Of a DNA stretch of 64,000 nt, positions 52,114-59,926 are shown piece after piece; position 1 is the stretch's first letter; every line of letters begins with the position of its first letter. Where the stretch lies: NCBI GenBank assembly GCA_030601755.1, contig JAUWBF010000002.1:1-64000 (forward strand), in the 5' to 3' direction. The notes below the pieces were generated by a model that was given only the letters and a program-made list of their open reading frames with translations, searched no databases and was not told where the DNA came from. The stretch comes from Verrucomicrobiota bacterium (GTDB taxonomy: Bacteria; Verrucomicrobiota; Verrucomicrobiia; Opitutales; Opitutaceae). The position numbers and the translations under genes were made by a program.

Positions 52114-52640
52114 GTCTGCGTCCCGGTCATCCGCTTTGGCCCCGGTTTCTGCCGACGCCAGTGGTCGTCAACCTCGCCACGGTCGGTCCCGTCGGTCGCA
52201 TTCGCAAGGCGCCCGGCACGTGGGGCTCGGTGGCGGGCCTGCTGTATTTCACCGTGCTGTTCGCGCAGGTGGCGCCGTGGGTGCTGATCCTGTGGTCGGC
52301 GCTGGGCCTGTGGCTCGCGGTGGGCATCTGCGGCGAGGCGGAGTTTCGGCTCAACCTGCGCGACCCTGGCATGGTAGTCCTGGACGAATTCATGGCGATG
52401 CCGCTGTGTTTCGTCGCGTGGCAATGGCTGCCCGAGGACTGGGTGGCGCGGCCTTGGGCGGTGTTTCTAGCGGGCTTCGCGTTGTTCCGTCTGTTCGACG
52501 TGACCAAGCCGCTTGGCATCTCGCGTCTGCAACATCTGCCGGGCGGCTGGGGCGTGGTGGTCGACGACGTGGCCGCGGCCATCGCGGCCTGCGTGACGCT
52601 GCACCTGGGCGGCTGGGCGTGGGTGGCGGCGGGGATGTGA
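52110..52640 (+). CDS. pgpA: Phosphatidylglycerophosphatase A
   Basis: 176 residues. It dephosphorylates the PgsA product to phosphatidylglycerol. VGRIRKAPGTWGSVAGLLYF and VVLDEFMAMPLCF with LFRLFDVTKPLGISRLQHLPGGWGVVVDDVAAA are the PgpA signatures (APGTxGS, DExxG-type, P-----PGG--IMxDD). The ATG overlaps the pgsA stop, so consecutive enzymes are co-translated. Confidence 0.95.
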   Translation: MSLRPGHPLWPRFLPTPVVVNLATVGPVGRIRKAPGTWGSVAGLLYFTVLFAQVAPWVLILWSALGLWLAVGICGEAEFRLNLRDPGMVVLDEFMAMPLCFVAWQWLPEDWVARPWAVFLAGFALFRLFDVTKPLGISRLQHLPGGWGVVVDDVAAAIAACVTLHLGGWAWVAAGM

Positions 52641-52672
52641 TCGCGCCCGCGGTGGCGACGGGGCGTCGCTCG

Positions 52673-52694
52673 GAACGGACAGGAATGTCCGTTC
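52673..52694. repeat. Palindrome GAACGGACA-GGAA-TGTCCGTTC
   Basis: Perfect 9-bp arms around GGAA in the convergent gap between pgpA and rsmG. It is a strong hairpin without a T-run. It may be a genome-wide repeat. Confidence 0.75.
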
Positions 52695-52705
52695 TCCTGA
52701 ATCGC

Positions 52706-53365
52706 TCAGCGGCGGCGAGTGGCGCTGACGAGAAGCACGGGTTGCTCCAGCCACTTTTCGCCGCAGGGAATGATTTGCACGTCCGCGTCGGCTCCCCACT
52801 TGGCGAGCACGGGGCGGGCCGACTCGATCTCTTCGACGGCCTTTTGGCCCTTGAGTGCGAGCAGGCGTCCGCCGACCTTGGCGTGCGGCAACGACCACGC
52901 GGCGAGGTTGTCGAGCGCGGAGACGGCGCGCGAGGTGACGATGTCGGCCTGCGCGGGCGGCACGAGGTCGGCCTTGCCGCGGCGAACGGTGACGCGCCCG
53001 GAGAGGCCGAGTTTTTTGATGGCTTCGTTGAGAAAGTCGCAGCGGCGCTGCAGGGGCTCGATGAGGATGACCTGAATGTCGTCGCGCACGAGGGCGAGCA
53101 CGAGGCCGGGCAAGCCGGCGCCGCTGCCGATGTCGGCCACGCGGGCCTTGGGCGGGATGACCTCGGCGGGCGCGGCGCAGTTGAGCAGGTGGCGATCCCA
53201 GAGGCGCGGCACCTCGCGCGGGCCGATGAGGCCGCGGATGACGCCGTCGGTGGCGAGCAGCCGGCCATAGGCGGTCAGGCGCGCGACGGTCGCCTCGCCC
53301 AGCGCGGCGACGGCGGACGGCGGGGGCGGTGGGAGTTCGTTGGACTCGGAAATCGGATCGGACAT
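52706..53365 (-). CDS. rsmG: 16S rRNA (guanine-527-N7)-methyltransferase
   Basis: 219 residues. VADIGSGAGLPGLVLAL binds SAM, and VILIEPLQRRCDFLNEAIKKLGL, VTSRAVSALDNLAAWSLPH and GGRLLALKG follow in family order. It methylates G527 of 16S rRNA. The N-terminus has a proline-rich stretch (ELPPPPPSAV) not typical of the family. Confidence 0.95.
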   Translation of the reverse strand: MSDPISESNELPPPPPSAVAALGEATVARLTAYGRLLATDGVIRGLIGPREVPRLWDRHLLNCAAPAEVIPPKARVADIGSGAGLPGLVLALVRDDIQVILIEPLQRRCDFLNEAIKKLGLSGRVTVRRGKADLVPPAQADIVTSRAVSALDNLAAWSLPHAKVGGRLLALKGQKAVEEIESARPVLAKWGADADVQIIPCGEKWLEQPVLLVSATRRR

Positions 53366-53434
53366 CGGCGTTGAAGGACGGACGAAAAAGGCGGCGGGCG
53401 AAGTGGTCGGGGAGGGCGCGTTGCGCGAGCGGCT

Positions 53435-53974
53435 TCAGAGCTTGAGCGGACGCAGGTGGATGACAGGTATCTTCACGAGCAGGCCCTGTTGTAATACGTC
53501 CACGGATACAACGATGCCCTGCGGGTTGGCGGGGTCGTCGACGCGGCCCTCGAGGCCGTGCAGCGGGCCGCCGGCGACCTTGACGAGATCGCCGCGCTTG
53601 AGCGGCGGGTGTGGGTTGAGCTCGAAGCCGGCGGCAAGGATGCGTTGCACGTCGGCGAGCTGGCGCAACAGGCGGGGCTGGTCGTCGACGGGGATGACGC
53701 GGGCCAGCAGGTCCTGTTGGTAGAGGCGCGCGCGCCGGTCCTCGGGCACGCGGGTGAAGACGTAGCCGGTGAAGAGGGGCTTGGTGTGGCGCTTGGTCTG
53801 CTTCTCGTAGTGCTTGATGCTGACGACGAGCGGCAGGTAGTGCGCGAAGCGCTCGGCGCGGAGCAGGGCCTCGAATTTTTTTTCGCAGCGCGGCTTGGTG
53901 TGGCAGACGCACCAGGTCTCGCCCTCGGCGGGCGTGAGATCGGGCGGCGGCGGGGGAGGGGCGGCCTCGGGCAT
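53435..53974 (-). CDS. NusG/RfaH-like transcription antitermination paralogue
   Basis: 179 residues. The NGN domain shows WCVCHTKPRCEKKFEALLRAERFAHYLP and PLFTGYVFTRVPED. The KOW motif is KRGDLVKVAGGPLHGLEGRV. Housekeeping NusG is normally next to rplK in the secE-nusG-rplK cluster, whereas this gene is near rsmG and aroQ. It therefore looks like a specialised UpxY/RfaH-type paralogue. A proline-rich start (PEAAPPPPPPDLTP) precedes the NGN domain. The operon it acts on is unknown. Confidence 0.85.
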   Translation of the reverse strand: MPEAAPPPPPPDLTPAEGETWCVCHTKPRCEKKFEALLRAERFAHYLPLVVSIKHYEKQTKRHTKPLFTGYVFTRVPEDRRARLYQQDLLARVIPVDDQPRLLRQLADVQRILAAGFELNPHPPLKRGDLVKVAGGPLHGLEGRVDDPANPQGIVVSVDVLQQGLLVKIPVIHLRPLKL

Positions 53975-53999
53975 GCGACGGATCGGTGCTGGACGCGGG

Positions 54000-54428
54000 T
54001 CAGCGCTTGAGCAGGGCGCGCACGGCGGCGAAGTAACCCTCGAGGCCGAGGCCGGAGATGACGCCGAGGCACACGGGGGCGGTCAGCGAGTTGTGACGGA
54101 AGGCCTCGCGCTTGTAGATGTTGGAGATGTGGACCTCGATCGCGGGCAGGTTGGCGCCGGCGAGCGAGTCGCGCAGGGCGACACTGGTGTGCGTGAACGC
54201 GCCGGGGTTGATGACGATGCCGTCGGCCTTGGCGTCGGCGGCCTTGGCGATGCGGTCGATGATCGCGCCCTCGTGGTTGCTTTGGAAAAACTCCAGGTTG
54301 GCCTCTCCGGCGAAGGCGTCGCGGAGCTGTTGCTCAAGGTCGGCCAGCGTGGTGCTGCCGTAGACCTCAGGCTCGCGGAGGCCGAGGCGGTCGAGGTTGG
54401 GGCCGTTGAGGACGAGGAGGGTTTTCAT
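54000..54428 (-). CDS. aroQ: Type II 3-dehydroquinate dehydratase
   Basis: 142 residues, normal for type [22 protein letters not shown] contains the catalytic loop and Tyr. [16 protein letters not shown] and VHISN carry substrate-binding residues including the catalytic His. It makes 3-dehydroshikimate in the shikimate pathway. Confidence 0.97.
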   Translation of the reverse strand: MKTLLVLNGPNLDRLGLREPEVYGSTTLADLEQQLRDAFAGEANLEFFQSNHEGAIIDRIAKAADAKADGIVINPGAFTHTSVALRDSLAGANLPAIEVHISNIYKREAFRHNSLTAPVCLGVISGLGLEGYFAAVRALLKR

Positions 54429-54456
54429 GACGGTGAAAGGATGTCACGGGGGTTAA

Positions 54457-55212
54457 TCAGAGCGGGTTGTCCGTGGCGATGAATTCCCACGGCAGGCCAA
54501 ATTTTTGCGAGACCTCGGCGGCGAGCGCCCGCACGCCGTGGACCTCGGTGGCGTAGTGGCCGCACAGATACAGGTTGAGGCGGTGTTCCTGGGCGAAGTT
54601 GAAGTGTTCCTCGCGCAGCTCGCCGGTGACGAGCGTGTCGACGCCCTCGGGCAGCAGGCGGGGCAGGGCGCTGTTGCCGCTGCCGGAGCAGATGGCGATG
54701 GCGGCGGGCTTTTCCGAGCCGCACTCGATGGCGGTGACGCGCGGGTAGAGTTTTTCGAGGCGGGCGCGCAGCTCGGCGCGCGACTCGGCGTGGGCGGCGA
54801 TCCAGCCGACGGGCTCGCCGCCGGAGGGCGCGAGCCAGCCGCGGGCGGGCGTGAGGCCGAGGTTTTTGGCGATGATGGCGTTGTTGCCCAGCTCGGGGTG
54901 TCCGTCGAGCGGGATATGGCTGGAGTAGACCGCGCAGTTGCCGCGCACGAGGGTGGCGGTGCGCTCATAGAGTGGGCCGGTGAACGCGGCGGGCGGATTC
55001 CAGAAAATGCCGTGGTGCACGATCAGAAAGTCGACTCCGGCGGCGACGGCCTTTTGGAAGGGCACGAGGCCGGCGTCCACCGCGGCGCCGATCTTGGTGA
55101 CGCGGCCGTCGTTGGCGAACTGCAGGCCGTTCATCGCGCCGGGAGCGTCCGCGTAGGCGGCGCGCCGGGTGCGCTGGTCGCAGTAGGACACGAGGTCGTT
55201 GAGCGTGGGCAT
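54457..55212 (-). CDS. Nif3-like dinuclear metal centre protein
   Basis: 251 residues from ATG 55212. The family motifs are visible: NGLQFAN near the N-terminus, DFLIVHHGIFWNPP with the metal-binding His pair, YSSHIPLDGHPELGNN, AIAICSGSGNSALP and LVTGELREEHFNFAQE with the C-terminal ligands. It is the GTP cyclohydrolase I type 2/NIF3 family; role uncertain in all bacteria. It lies 28 bp upstream of aroQ on the same strand. Confidence 0.88.
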   Translation of the reverse strand: MPTLNDLVSYCDQRTRRAAYADAPGAMNGLQFANDGRVTKIGAAVDAGLVPFQKAVAAGVDFLIVHHGIFWNPPAAFTGPLYERTATLVRGNCAVYSSHIPLDGHPELGNNAIIAKNLGLTPARGWLAPSGGEPVGWIAAHAESRAELRARLEKLYPRVTAIECGSEKPAAIAICSGSGNSALPRLLPEGVDTLVTGELREEHFNFAQEHRLNLYLCGHYATEVHGVRALAAEVSQKFGLPWEFIATDNPL

Positions 55213-55306
55213 GGGGAGACCTTTGGCGACCGTGTAGGGGAGGGGCCAGCCCTTTGTGAGGTTCGGAGTGACAAGCGCGGCGGCGGCGCCTAGCGATGGG
55301 GCCAGC

Positions 55307-55780
55307 ATGAACGTTTCCGTTTCCCCCGTTGACCTGATCGCCGACGCCGCCGCCCGTTTCGACGGACGGCCCTCGTGGGACGACTACTTTATGGCGACGG
55401 CGGTGCTGCTCTCGACGCGCAGTCCCTGTGAGCGGTTGCACGTCGGTTGCCTGATCGTGAGCGGTGGCGAGCGTCGCAACCGCATCGTGGCGGCCGGCTA
55501 CAACGGCTACCTGCCGGGCACGCCGCACGTGTCGCGTCTGCGCGACGGCCACGAGCAGGCCACGGTGCACGCCGAGCAAAACGCCATTGCCGACGCCGCC
55601 CGCCGCGGAAGCTCGGTGGAGGGCTGCGTGGCCTACGTGACGCACTACCCGTGCATCAATTGCGCGAAGATTTTGGCGTCCTCGGGCATTGCGGAAATCC
55701 GCTATCGCGCCGATTATAACAACGACCCCCTCGTGGCGCCCCTGCTGGCCGATGCCGGCGTGAGCGTCCTGAAACTTTAA
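55307..55780 (+). CDS. dCMP deaminase-type zinc deaminase (ComEB family)
   Basis: 157 residues from ATG 55307. The zinc site is TVHAEQNAI (His and catalytic Glu) and HYPCINCAKIL (two Cys). RSPCERLHVGCLIV and NGYLPGTPH are typical of dCMP deaminases. It converts dCMP to dUMP for thymidylate synthesis. It is divergent from the Nif3-like gene. Confidence 0.9.
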   Translation: MNVSVSPVDLIADAAARFDGRPSWDDYFMATAVLLSTRSPCERLHVGCLIVSGGERRNRIVAAGYNGYLPGTPHVSRLRDGHEQATVHAEQNAIADAARRGSSVEGCVAYVTHYPCINCAKILASSGIAEIRYRADYNNDPLVAPLLADAGVSVLKL

Positions 55781-55807
55781 CTGCCCACACCTGTCCGAGC
55801 AGTCCTC

Positions 55808-56368
55808 ATGCGCGAACCCTCCGCATCCCGTTCCGAGACCTTGGCCGGCTCCCTGCTGCTGGCCCACCCAACGCTGACGGACCCCAATTTCCGCCGGACC
55901 GTGGTGCTGATCTCGAAACACGACGAGGAGGGCGCGATGGGCGTGGTGCTTAACCGCCCGCTCGGCAAACGCCTCGGGCAACTCACCGACGATTTCGCCG
56001 GCAGCGAGCTGGCCGACGTGCCGTTGTTCTCCGGCGGCCCGGTCGAGCCGACGCAGGTCATCCTCTGCGCATGGCGTCCGCAGCCGGAAGGCGAGGGTTT
56101 TCAACTCATGTTCGGCCTCGATCCCGAGCGCGCGCTGGCGTTGGCCCAGGACAAGGAGATGCACCTGCGCGCCTTCCTCGGCTACGCCGGTTGGTCGGCG
56201 GGGCAACTCGAGGGCGAGTTGACCGGCGACTTCTGGGTGACCAGCGATTTGCAGCCCGAACTGATGGAGATTTCCCCCGACGTTGGCCTGTGGCGCGCGG
56301 TGCTCGGCGCGATCAGCGACGAGTGGCGGCTGGAGGCCGGCGAGCCCGACGACCCCACCCTCAACTAG
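55808..56368 (+). CDS. YqgE/AlgH-family protein
   Basis: 186 residues. AGSLLLAHPTLTDPNFRRTVVLI, GAMGVVLNRPLGK, LFSGGPVEPTQVILC and FLGYAGWSAGQLEGELTGDFW are the family blocks. Role is not well established. It is 27 bp after the dCMP deaminase gene. Confidence 0.93.
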   Translation: MREPSASRSETLAGSLLLAHPTLTDPNFRRTVVLISKHDEEGAMGVVLNRPLGKRLGQLTDDFAGSELADVPLFSGGPVEPTQVILCAWRPQPEGEGFQLMFGLDPERALALAQDKEMHLRAFLGYAGWSAGQLEGELTGDFWVTSDLQPELMEISPDVGLWRAVLGAISDEWRLEAGEPDDPTLN

Positions 56369-56416
56369 GCCGTCGGCACGTCTCCGCCGCGAGGCGCGCG
56401 TGCGCCAAAATTGCGT

Positions 56417-56445
56417 TTGACAGAGGCGAAGCCGATCTGTGTTTT
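56417..56445 (+). promoter_or_regulatory. Possible promoter for rpmJ-rpmE
   Basis: TTGACA (56417-56422) is a full -35 hexamer. The region 17 bases downstream is TGTTTT, a poor -10. The message would then start only a few bases before the rpmJ ATG, suggesting a very short leader. Confidence 0.3.
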
Positions 56446-56455
56446 GGTCCTTTTT

Positions 56456-56581
56456 ATGAAAGTCGTCTCCTCCATCAAATCCGCCAAGAAGCGTCACCCT
56501 GACTGTCAGGTCGTCCGCCGCAAGGGTCGCATCTACGTGATCAACAAGACCGACCCGCGCTACAAAGCTCGCCAGGGTTGA
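56456..56581 (+). CDS. rpmJ: Ribosomal protein bL36, zinc-free type
   Basis: 41 residues: it begins [20 protein letters not shown] and ends RYKARQG. It matches bL36 of the YkgO/C-minus type. The zinc ligands (C--C...C----H in the zinc form) are absent; only one Cys remains. It is followed 28 bp later by the equally zinc-free L31. Such paralogues replace zinc-binding forms under zinc limitation in other bacteria, but here they may be the only copies. Confidence 0.95.
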   Translation: MKVVSSIKSAKKRHPDCQVVRRKGRIYVINKTDPRYKARQG

Positions 56582-56609
56582 TCTTCCTTAACCGCAAGCA
56601 CTTATCGCC

Positions 56610-56864
56610 ATGAAGTCCCAAGGCCATCCCGCTCTCAACAACGTCTGCTTCCTCGACGTTGGCACCGGCAAGAAGTTCCTCACCAAGTCCACGATGAAGT
56701 CCGCCCGCAAGGAGACCATCGATGGCGTCGAATACCATGTCGTCGTCCGCGACGTCACCATGGACTCGCATCCCGCCTACACCGGCGAGAAGCGCATCGT
56801 CGACACCGCCGGCCGCGTGGAGAAGTTCACCACCAAGTTCCGCCGCGCCAAGCCCGTCAAGTAA
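56610..56864 (+). CDS. rpmE: Ribosomal protein bL31 type B, zinc-free
   Basis: 84 residues, the length of type B L31. MKSQGHPALNNVCFLDVGTG, FLTKSTMKSA and SHPAYTGEKRIVDTAGRVEKF are the type B pattern. The CxxC zinc motif of type A is missing. It is in the same operon as the zinc-free L36 and is followed by a strong terminator. Confidence 0.95.
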   Translation: MKSQGHPALNNVCFLDVGTGKKFLTKSTMKSARKETIDGVEYHVVVRDVTMDSHPAYTGEKRIVDTAGRVEKFTTKFRRAKPVK

Positions 56865-56931
56865 GACGGTCGCGCCGGTCGTCCCGGGTTCGAGACGACT
56901 TCACGGAGTCACCGGCACCGCCCATTCTCAA

Positions 56932-56963
56932 AAAACCCGCCGCATATCGCGGCGGGTTTTTTT
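56932..56963 (+). terminator. Intrinsic terminator after rpmE
   Basis: AACCCGCCGC (56934-56943) pairs with GCGGCGGGTT (56949-56958), followed by a T-run to 56963. Confidence 0.92.
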
Positions 56964-57003
56964 GCGTCCGCACGCATCGATTCGAGGAGGGCGGGCATAA
57001 AGA

Positions 57004-57028
57004 AGGGCGCCGTCGCCGGCGCCCTTTG
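57004..57028. terminator. Hairpin downstream of PPi-PFK
   Basis: AAGGGCGCC pairs with GGCGCCCTT around a short GC-rich loop. On the minus strand it is followed by CTTCTTT, so it may end the phosphofructokinase message. Confidence 0.6.
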
Positions 57029-57054
57029 AGATGAATGATGTCCGATGACCGGGG

Positions 57055-57072
57055 CGGGCAACAGTGCCCGCT
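57055..57072. repeat. Palindrome GCGGGCA-ACAG-TGCCCGC
   Basis: Perfect 7-bp arms around ACAG, located between the hairpin and the phosphofructokinase stop. It has the form of a small dispersed repeat. Confidence 0.6.
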
Positions 57073-57109
57073 CTCCGTCGTGCCAGCGCGCGGGTGCGGT
57101 GCGACGCGC

Positions 57110-58348
57110 TCAGTGCTTCACGTCGACCTGGGCGCCCTTGGGCTGGCCGATCTTGGCGAGCAGTTTGTCGAACCACGGCTGGGTGACGTCGAAGGGCTTG
57201 CCGCCCTTGATGCGGGGAAACTCGATGGCGCGGAGCACGCCGCCCTTGTCCTCGTCGTGGCCGATGACGCCGCTCTCACGGCGCAGCGCGCATTCGACGG
57301 CGAGGTCGGTGCAGCTCTTGATGAGACGCAGGTCGTCGGAGTTGGCCGCGGCGGCGCGGGCGTAGTAACCGCTCTTCTGCACGAGGCACTTCTCGGCGCC
57401 GAGCATCTTGGCGAACTGGTCGCCGAACCACTTGCCGGGGTTGACGGCGTCGAGCTTGACGTGGCCGAACGCGTCGCGCGGCACTTCCTGGCCCTTGGCG
57501 GTCATCTCGGCGATGATCGACTCCACGCCGGCGCCCTCGGAGATGAAGATGTTGACGCAATCATGCTCGTCCATGACGGCCTTGAGGCGGGCGGCCTCGG
57601 CGGCGATGTCGACGGCCATCTCGGGGATGAACACGGCATGCACCGAGAGGCGCCCCTTAGAGAGACCGATGCCCGGCACGAAGGCTTGGCGGTCGACCAT
57701 GCTCTGGTAGTAGTCGGCGGTGGCGGCGGTGAGCCAGCCGCAGTTGCGGCCCATGACCTCGTGGATGATGAGCATGCGCGGGTTGGCGCCGGACTCGGCC
57801 ACGACGTTTTGGAAATAGCGGGCGCCGTGCTCGGCGGCGGTCCAGGCGCCGAGGGACTGGCGGATCGGGTAGACGTCGTTGTCGATGGTCTTGGGCAGGC
57901 CGATGACGGTCAGGCCGTAGTCGTTCTTGGCGAGGAAGGCGGCGAGGTCGGCCGCGGCGGTGTTGGTGTCGTCACCGCCGATGGTGTGGAGGATGTCGAC
58001 GCCGTCTTTGACGAGCTGGTCGGCGGCGACCTTCTGCGGGTCTTGGCCTTCCTTCACGAGGCCGCGCTTCACGCAGTCCTTGACGTTGGTGAGTTTGACG
58101 CGGCTGTTGCCGATCGGGCTGCCGCCGTAGCGGTGCAGGGTGGCGGCGTGGGCGCGCACCTCGGGGGTGACGACGTAGCTGTCGCCGGCCAGCAGGCCCT
58201 TGTAACCGCCCTTGTAGGCGATGATCTCGATGTCGGGCGCGATCTCGGTGTAGCGCTCGATCAGGCCGCCGACGGCGGAGCTGAGGCAGGGCGCGAGGCC
58301 ACCGGCGGTGAGGAGGGCGACTTTCTTGGGACGGGAGGCGATGCTCAT
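57110..58348 (-). CDS. pfp: Pyrophosphate-dependent 6-phosphofructokinase
   Basis: 412 residues. It phosphorylates fructose 6-phosphate with pyrophosphate instead of ATP, a reversible step. ALLTAGGLAPCLSSAVGGLIE is the N-terminal loop. TIGGDDTNTAAADLA has Asp after GGD where ATP-dependent enzymes carry Gly (GGDGS), the main mark of PPi use. GLPKTIDNDVYP carries the catalytic Asp and MGRNCGWLTA binds substrate. No ATP-dependent enzyme is seen in the window. It works with gap, pgk and tpiA found at 10-13 kb. Confidence 0.92.
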   Translation of the reverse strand: MSIASRPKKVALLTAGGLAPCLSSAVGGLIERYTEIAPDIEIIAYKGGYKGLLAGDSYVVTPEVRAHAATLHRYGGSPIGNSRVKLTNVKDCVKRGLVKEGQDPQKVAADQLVKDGVDILHTIGGDDTNTAAADLAAFLAKNDYGLTVIGLPKTIDNDVYPIRQSLGAWTAAEHGARYFQNVVAESGANPRMLIIHEVMGRNCGWLTAATADYYQSMVDRQAFVPGIGLSKGRLSVHAVFIPEMAVDIAAEAARLKAVMDEHDCVNIFISEGAGVESIIAEMTAKGQEVPRDAFGHVKLDAVNPGKWFGDQFAKMLGAEKCLVQKSGYYARAAAANSDDLRLIKSCTDLAVECALRRESGVIGHDEDKGGVLRAIEFPRIKGGKPFDVTQPWFDKLLAKIGQPKGAQVDVKH

Positions 58349-58519
58349 GATGAAAAGGCCAAGCTAGGCCCGTGCCGCCGTCCGCGTCGAGTCCGCAGCC
58401 TGCGCGGCGATTGGCGAACGTTGGGCGAACGTTGCCGGCCGGCCCGTGTATCCCGGCGATTCCCGCCTTTGCCGACCGTGTGGGTTTTATCGCCACCGAG
58501 CGTCATCCAACCCCGATAA

Positions 58520-58542
58520 ATTGTAACCTAATAAGTTACAAT
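58520..58542. repeat. GTNAC palindrome, GTAAC variant
   Basis: ATTGTAAC and GTTACAAT surround CTAATAA. Same core length as the in-gene elements. Confidence 0.8.
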
Positions 58543-58584
58543 AGGCATAGAGTATTTGACTGATAGCAGGATACGGAACGAAGT

Positions 58585-58609
58585 ATTTGTCACTTAATAA
58601 GTGACAAAT
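58585..58609. repeat. GTNAC palindrome, GTCACTT variant (3)
   Basis: Identical to the copy at 41531-41555: 12-bp arms ATTTGTCACTTA and TAAGTGACAAAT around A. Confidence 0.88.
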
Positions 58610-58759
58610 GGCTTGGCACAGGTGCCGGGGCCGCGAAACGCGGTGTAGACGTAGCCGAAGGCCGCGCGATCAGGCGGCGCGGCGGTTGGGTGACGCGGCT
58701 GGCGTCAGCGGCGAGCCGGAGGGCGCGGCAGTCAGGAGCCGGCGGGATCGACGACACTA

Positions 58760-59836
58760 TCAGGAGCCGGCGGGCTTTTTTTGGTCGAGCTGCGCGAGGA
58801 TGGTCTCGGCGATTTCCGTGAAGCAATGGCCGGCGGTGCCCTCGGGATCGAGGGCGGCGGCGGGAGTGCCGGCGTCGCCGGCGGCGCGGATCTCGGGAAT
58901 GAGCGGAACCTCGCCGAGCAGGCGGGTGGCGAGCTTTTCGGCGGTGGCCGCGCCGCCGCCTTGGCCGAAGAGGTGGTGCTTGTTGCCGGCGGGATCGAGG
59001 AAGTAGCTCATGTTTTCCACGACGCCGAGCACGGGCACGTTGACCTTCTGGAACATGAGGCCGCCCTTGCGGGCGATGCCGGTGGCGGCGAGCTGGGGGG
59101 TGGTCACGAGCACCGCGCCGTCGAGGGGCAGGGTTTGCACGAGCGAGAGCTGGGCGTCGCCGGTGCCGGGCGGCAGATCGACAAGGAGCAGGTCGAGTTC
59201 GCCCCATTTCACGTTTTGCACGAACTGCTGGATGGTCTTCATGATCATCGGTCCGCGCCAGACGACGGGGGTGTTGTCGTCGATGAGGAAGCCCATGCTC
59301 ATGACCTTCACGCCGTGCTTTTCCATGGGGATGAGCGAATCGCCGTCGACCATGGGGCGGCCCTCAAGGCCGATCATGAGCGGCACGGAGGGGCCATAGA
59401 TGTCGCAGTCCATCAGACCGACGCGACCGGGGCGGCCGCGCGAGGCGAGCAGGCGGGCGGCGGCGCAGGCGAGGTTGACGGCGAAGGTGCTCTTGCCGAC
59501 GCCGCCCTTGCCGGAGGCGATGGCCACGGCCTTGGCGATGCTCTTGGGGGCGTTGGCATTGCCGCCGAGATTGCCGCCGGTCGGGGCGGCTTTGGGCGCG
59601 GACACGGCGACGTCGATGATGACGTCCTTCACTTCGGGCAGGGCGCGCAGGCAGTGGTCGACCTCACGCTTGAGGTGGAGCGGGACCTTGGGGTCGGCGG
59701 TGGTGAGGGCGAGCGAAACCTTTACGGTGCCGTCGACGAGGGCGATGGACCGGACCAGACCGAACGACACGATGTCGCGGCTGAAACCGGGGTATTTGAC
59801 CTGCTTGAGGTGCTCTTTGAGTGCGTCGGAAGTCAC
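58760..59836 (-). CDS. Mrp/ApbC-type P-loop iron-sulfur carrier homologue
   Basis: 358 residues from a GTG at 59834-59836. An N-terminal MIP18-like domain (1-85) precedes the ATPase. AIASGKGGVGKSTFAVNLA is the deviant Walker A; GLMDCDIYGPSVP, LLLVDLPPGTGDAQLSL and VVTTPQLAATGIARKG follow. The usual CxxC iron-sulfur motif after VVENMSYF is absent; the protein reads VVENMSYFLDPAGNKHHLFG instead. It may carry Fe-S clusters differently or have another role. The start is uncertain because GTG is the first codon of the aligned domain. Confidence 0.88.
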   Translation of the reverse strand: MTSDALKEHLKQVKYPGFSRDIVSFGLVRSIALVDGTVKVSLALTTADPKVPLHLKREVDHCLRALPEVKDVIIDVAVSAPKAAPTGGNLGGNANAPKSIAKAVAIASGKGGVGKSTFAVNLACAAARLLASRGRPGRVGLMDCDIYGPSVPLMIGLEGRPMVDGDSLIPMEKHGVKVMSMGFLIDDNTPVVWRGPMIMKTIQQFVQNVKWGELDLLLVDLPPGTGDAQLSLVQTLPLDGAVLVTTPQLAATGIARKGGLMFQKVNVPVLGVVENMSYFLDPAGNKHHLFGQGGGAATAEKLATRLLGEVPLIPEIRAAGDAGTPAAALDPEGTAGHCFTEIAETILAQLDQKKPAGS

Positions 59837-59926
59837 GGCGGGGAAAAGTTGGAAACCTGAAAGGGTTTTACGTTGTTTAGAGGGTGGGGCATGTAAATAG
59901 AAATGGCCCCGACCTCACGCACCATC

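Larger units (their letters stand above)
58349..58759. other. 411-bp intergenic region with palindromes and direct repeats, no gene
   Basis: No convincing frame is present. It holds two direct copies of GGCGAACGTT (58413-58422 and 58424-58433), about 65 bp upstream of the PPi-PFK start, which could be an operator. It also holds two GTNAC palindromes (58520-58542 and 58585-58609), and a 15-bp direct repeat TCAGGAGCCGGCGGG (58732-58746 and 58760-58774), the second copy containing the mrp stop codon. Confidence 0.6.

Noticed and set aside
56881-56900. GGTTCGAGAC resembling a tRNA T-loop
   Set aside because: No acceptor, D or anticodon arm can be built around it.
59903-59926. Upstream ATG for the TolB-like protein
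   Set aside because: It adds eight polar residues before the signal peptide; ATG 59927 gives a standard signal sequence.
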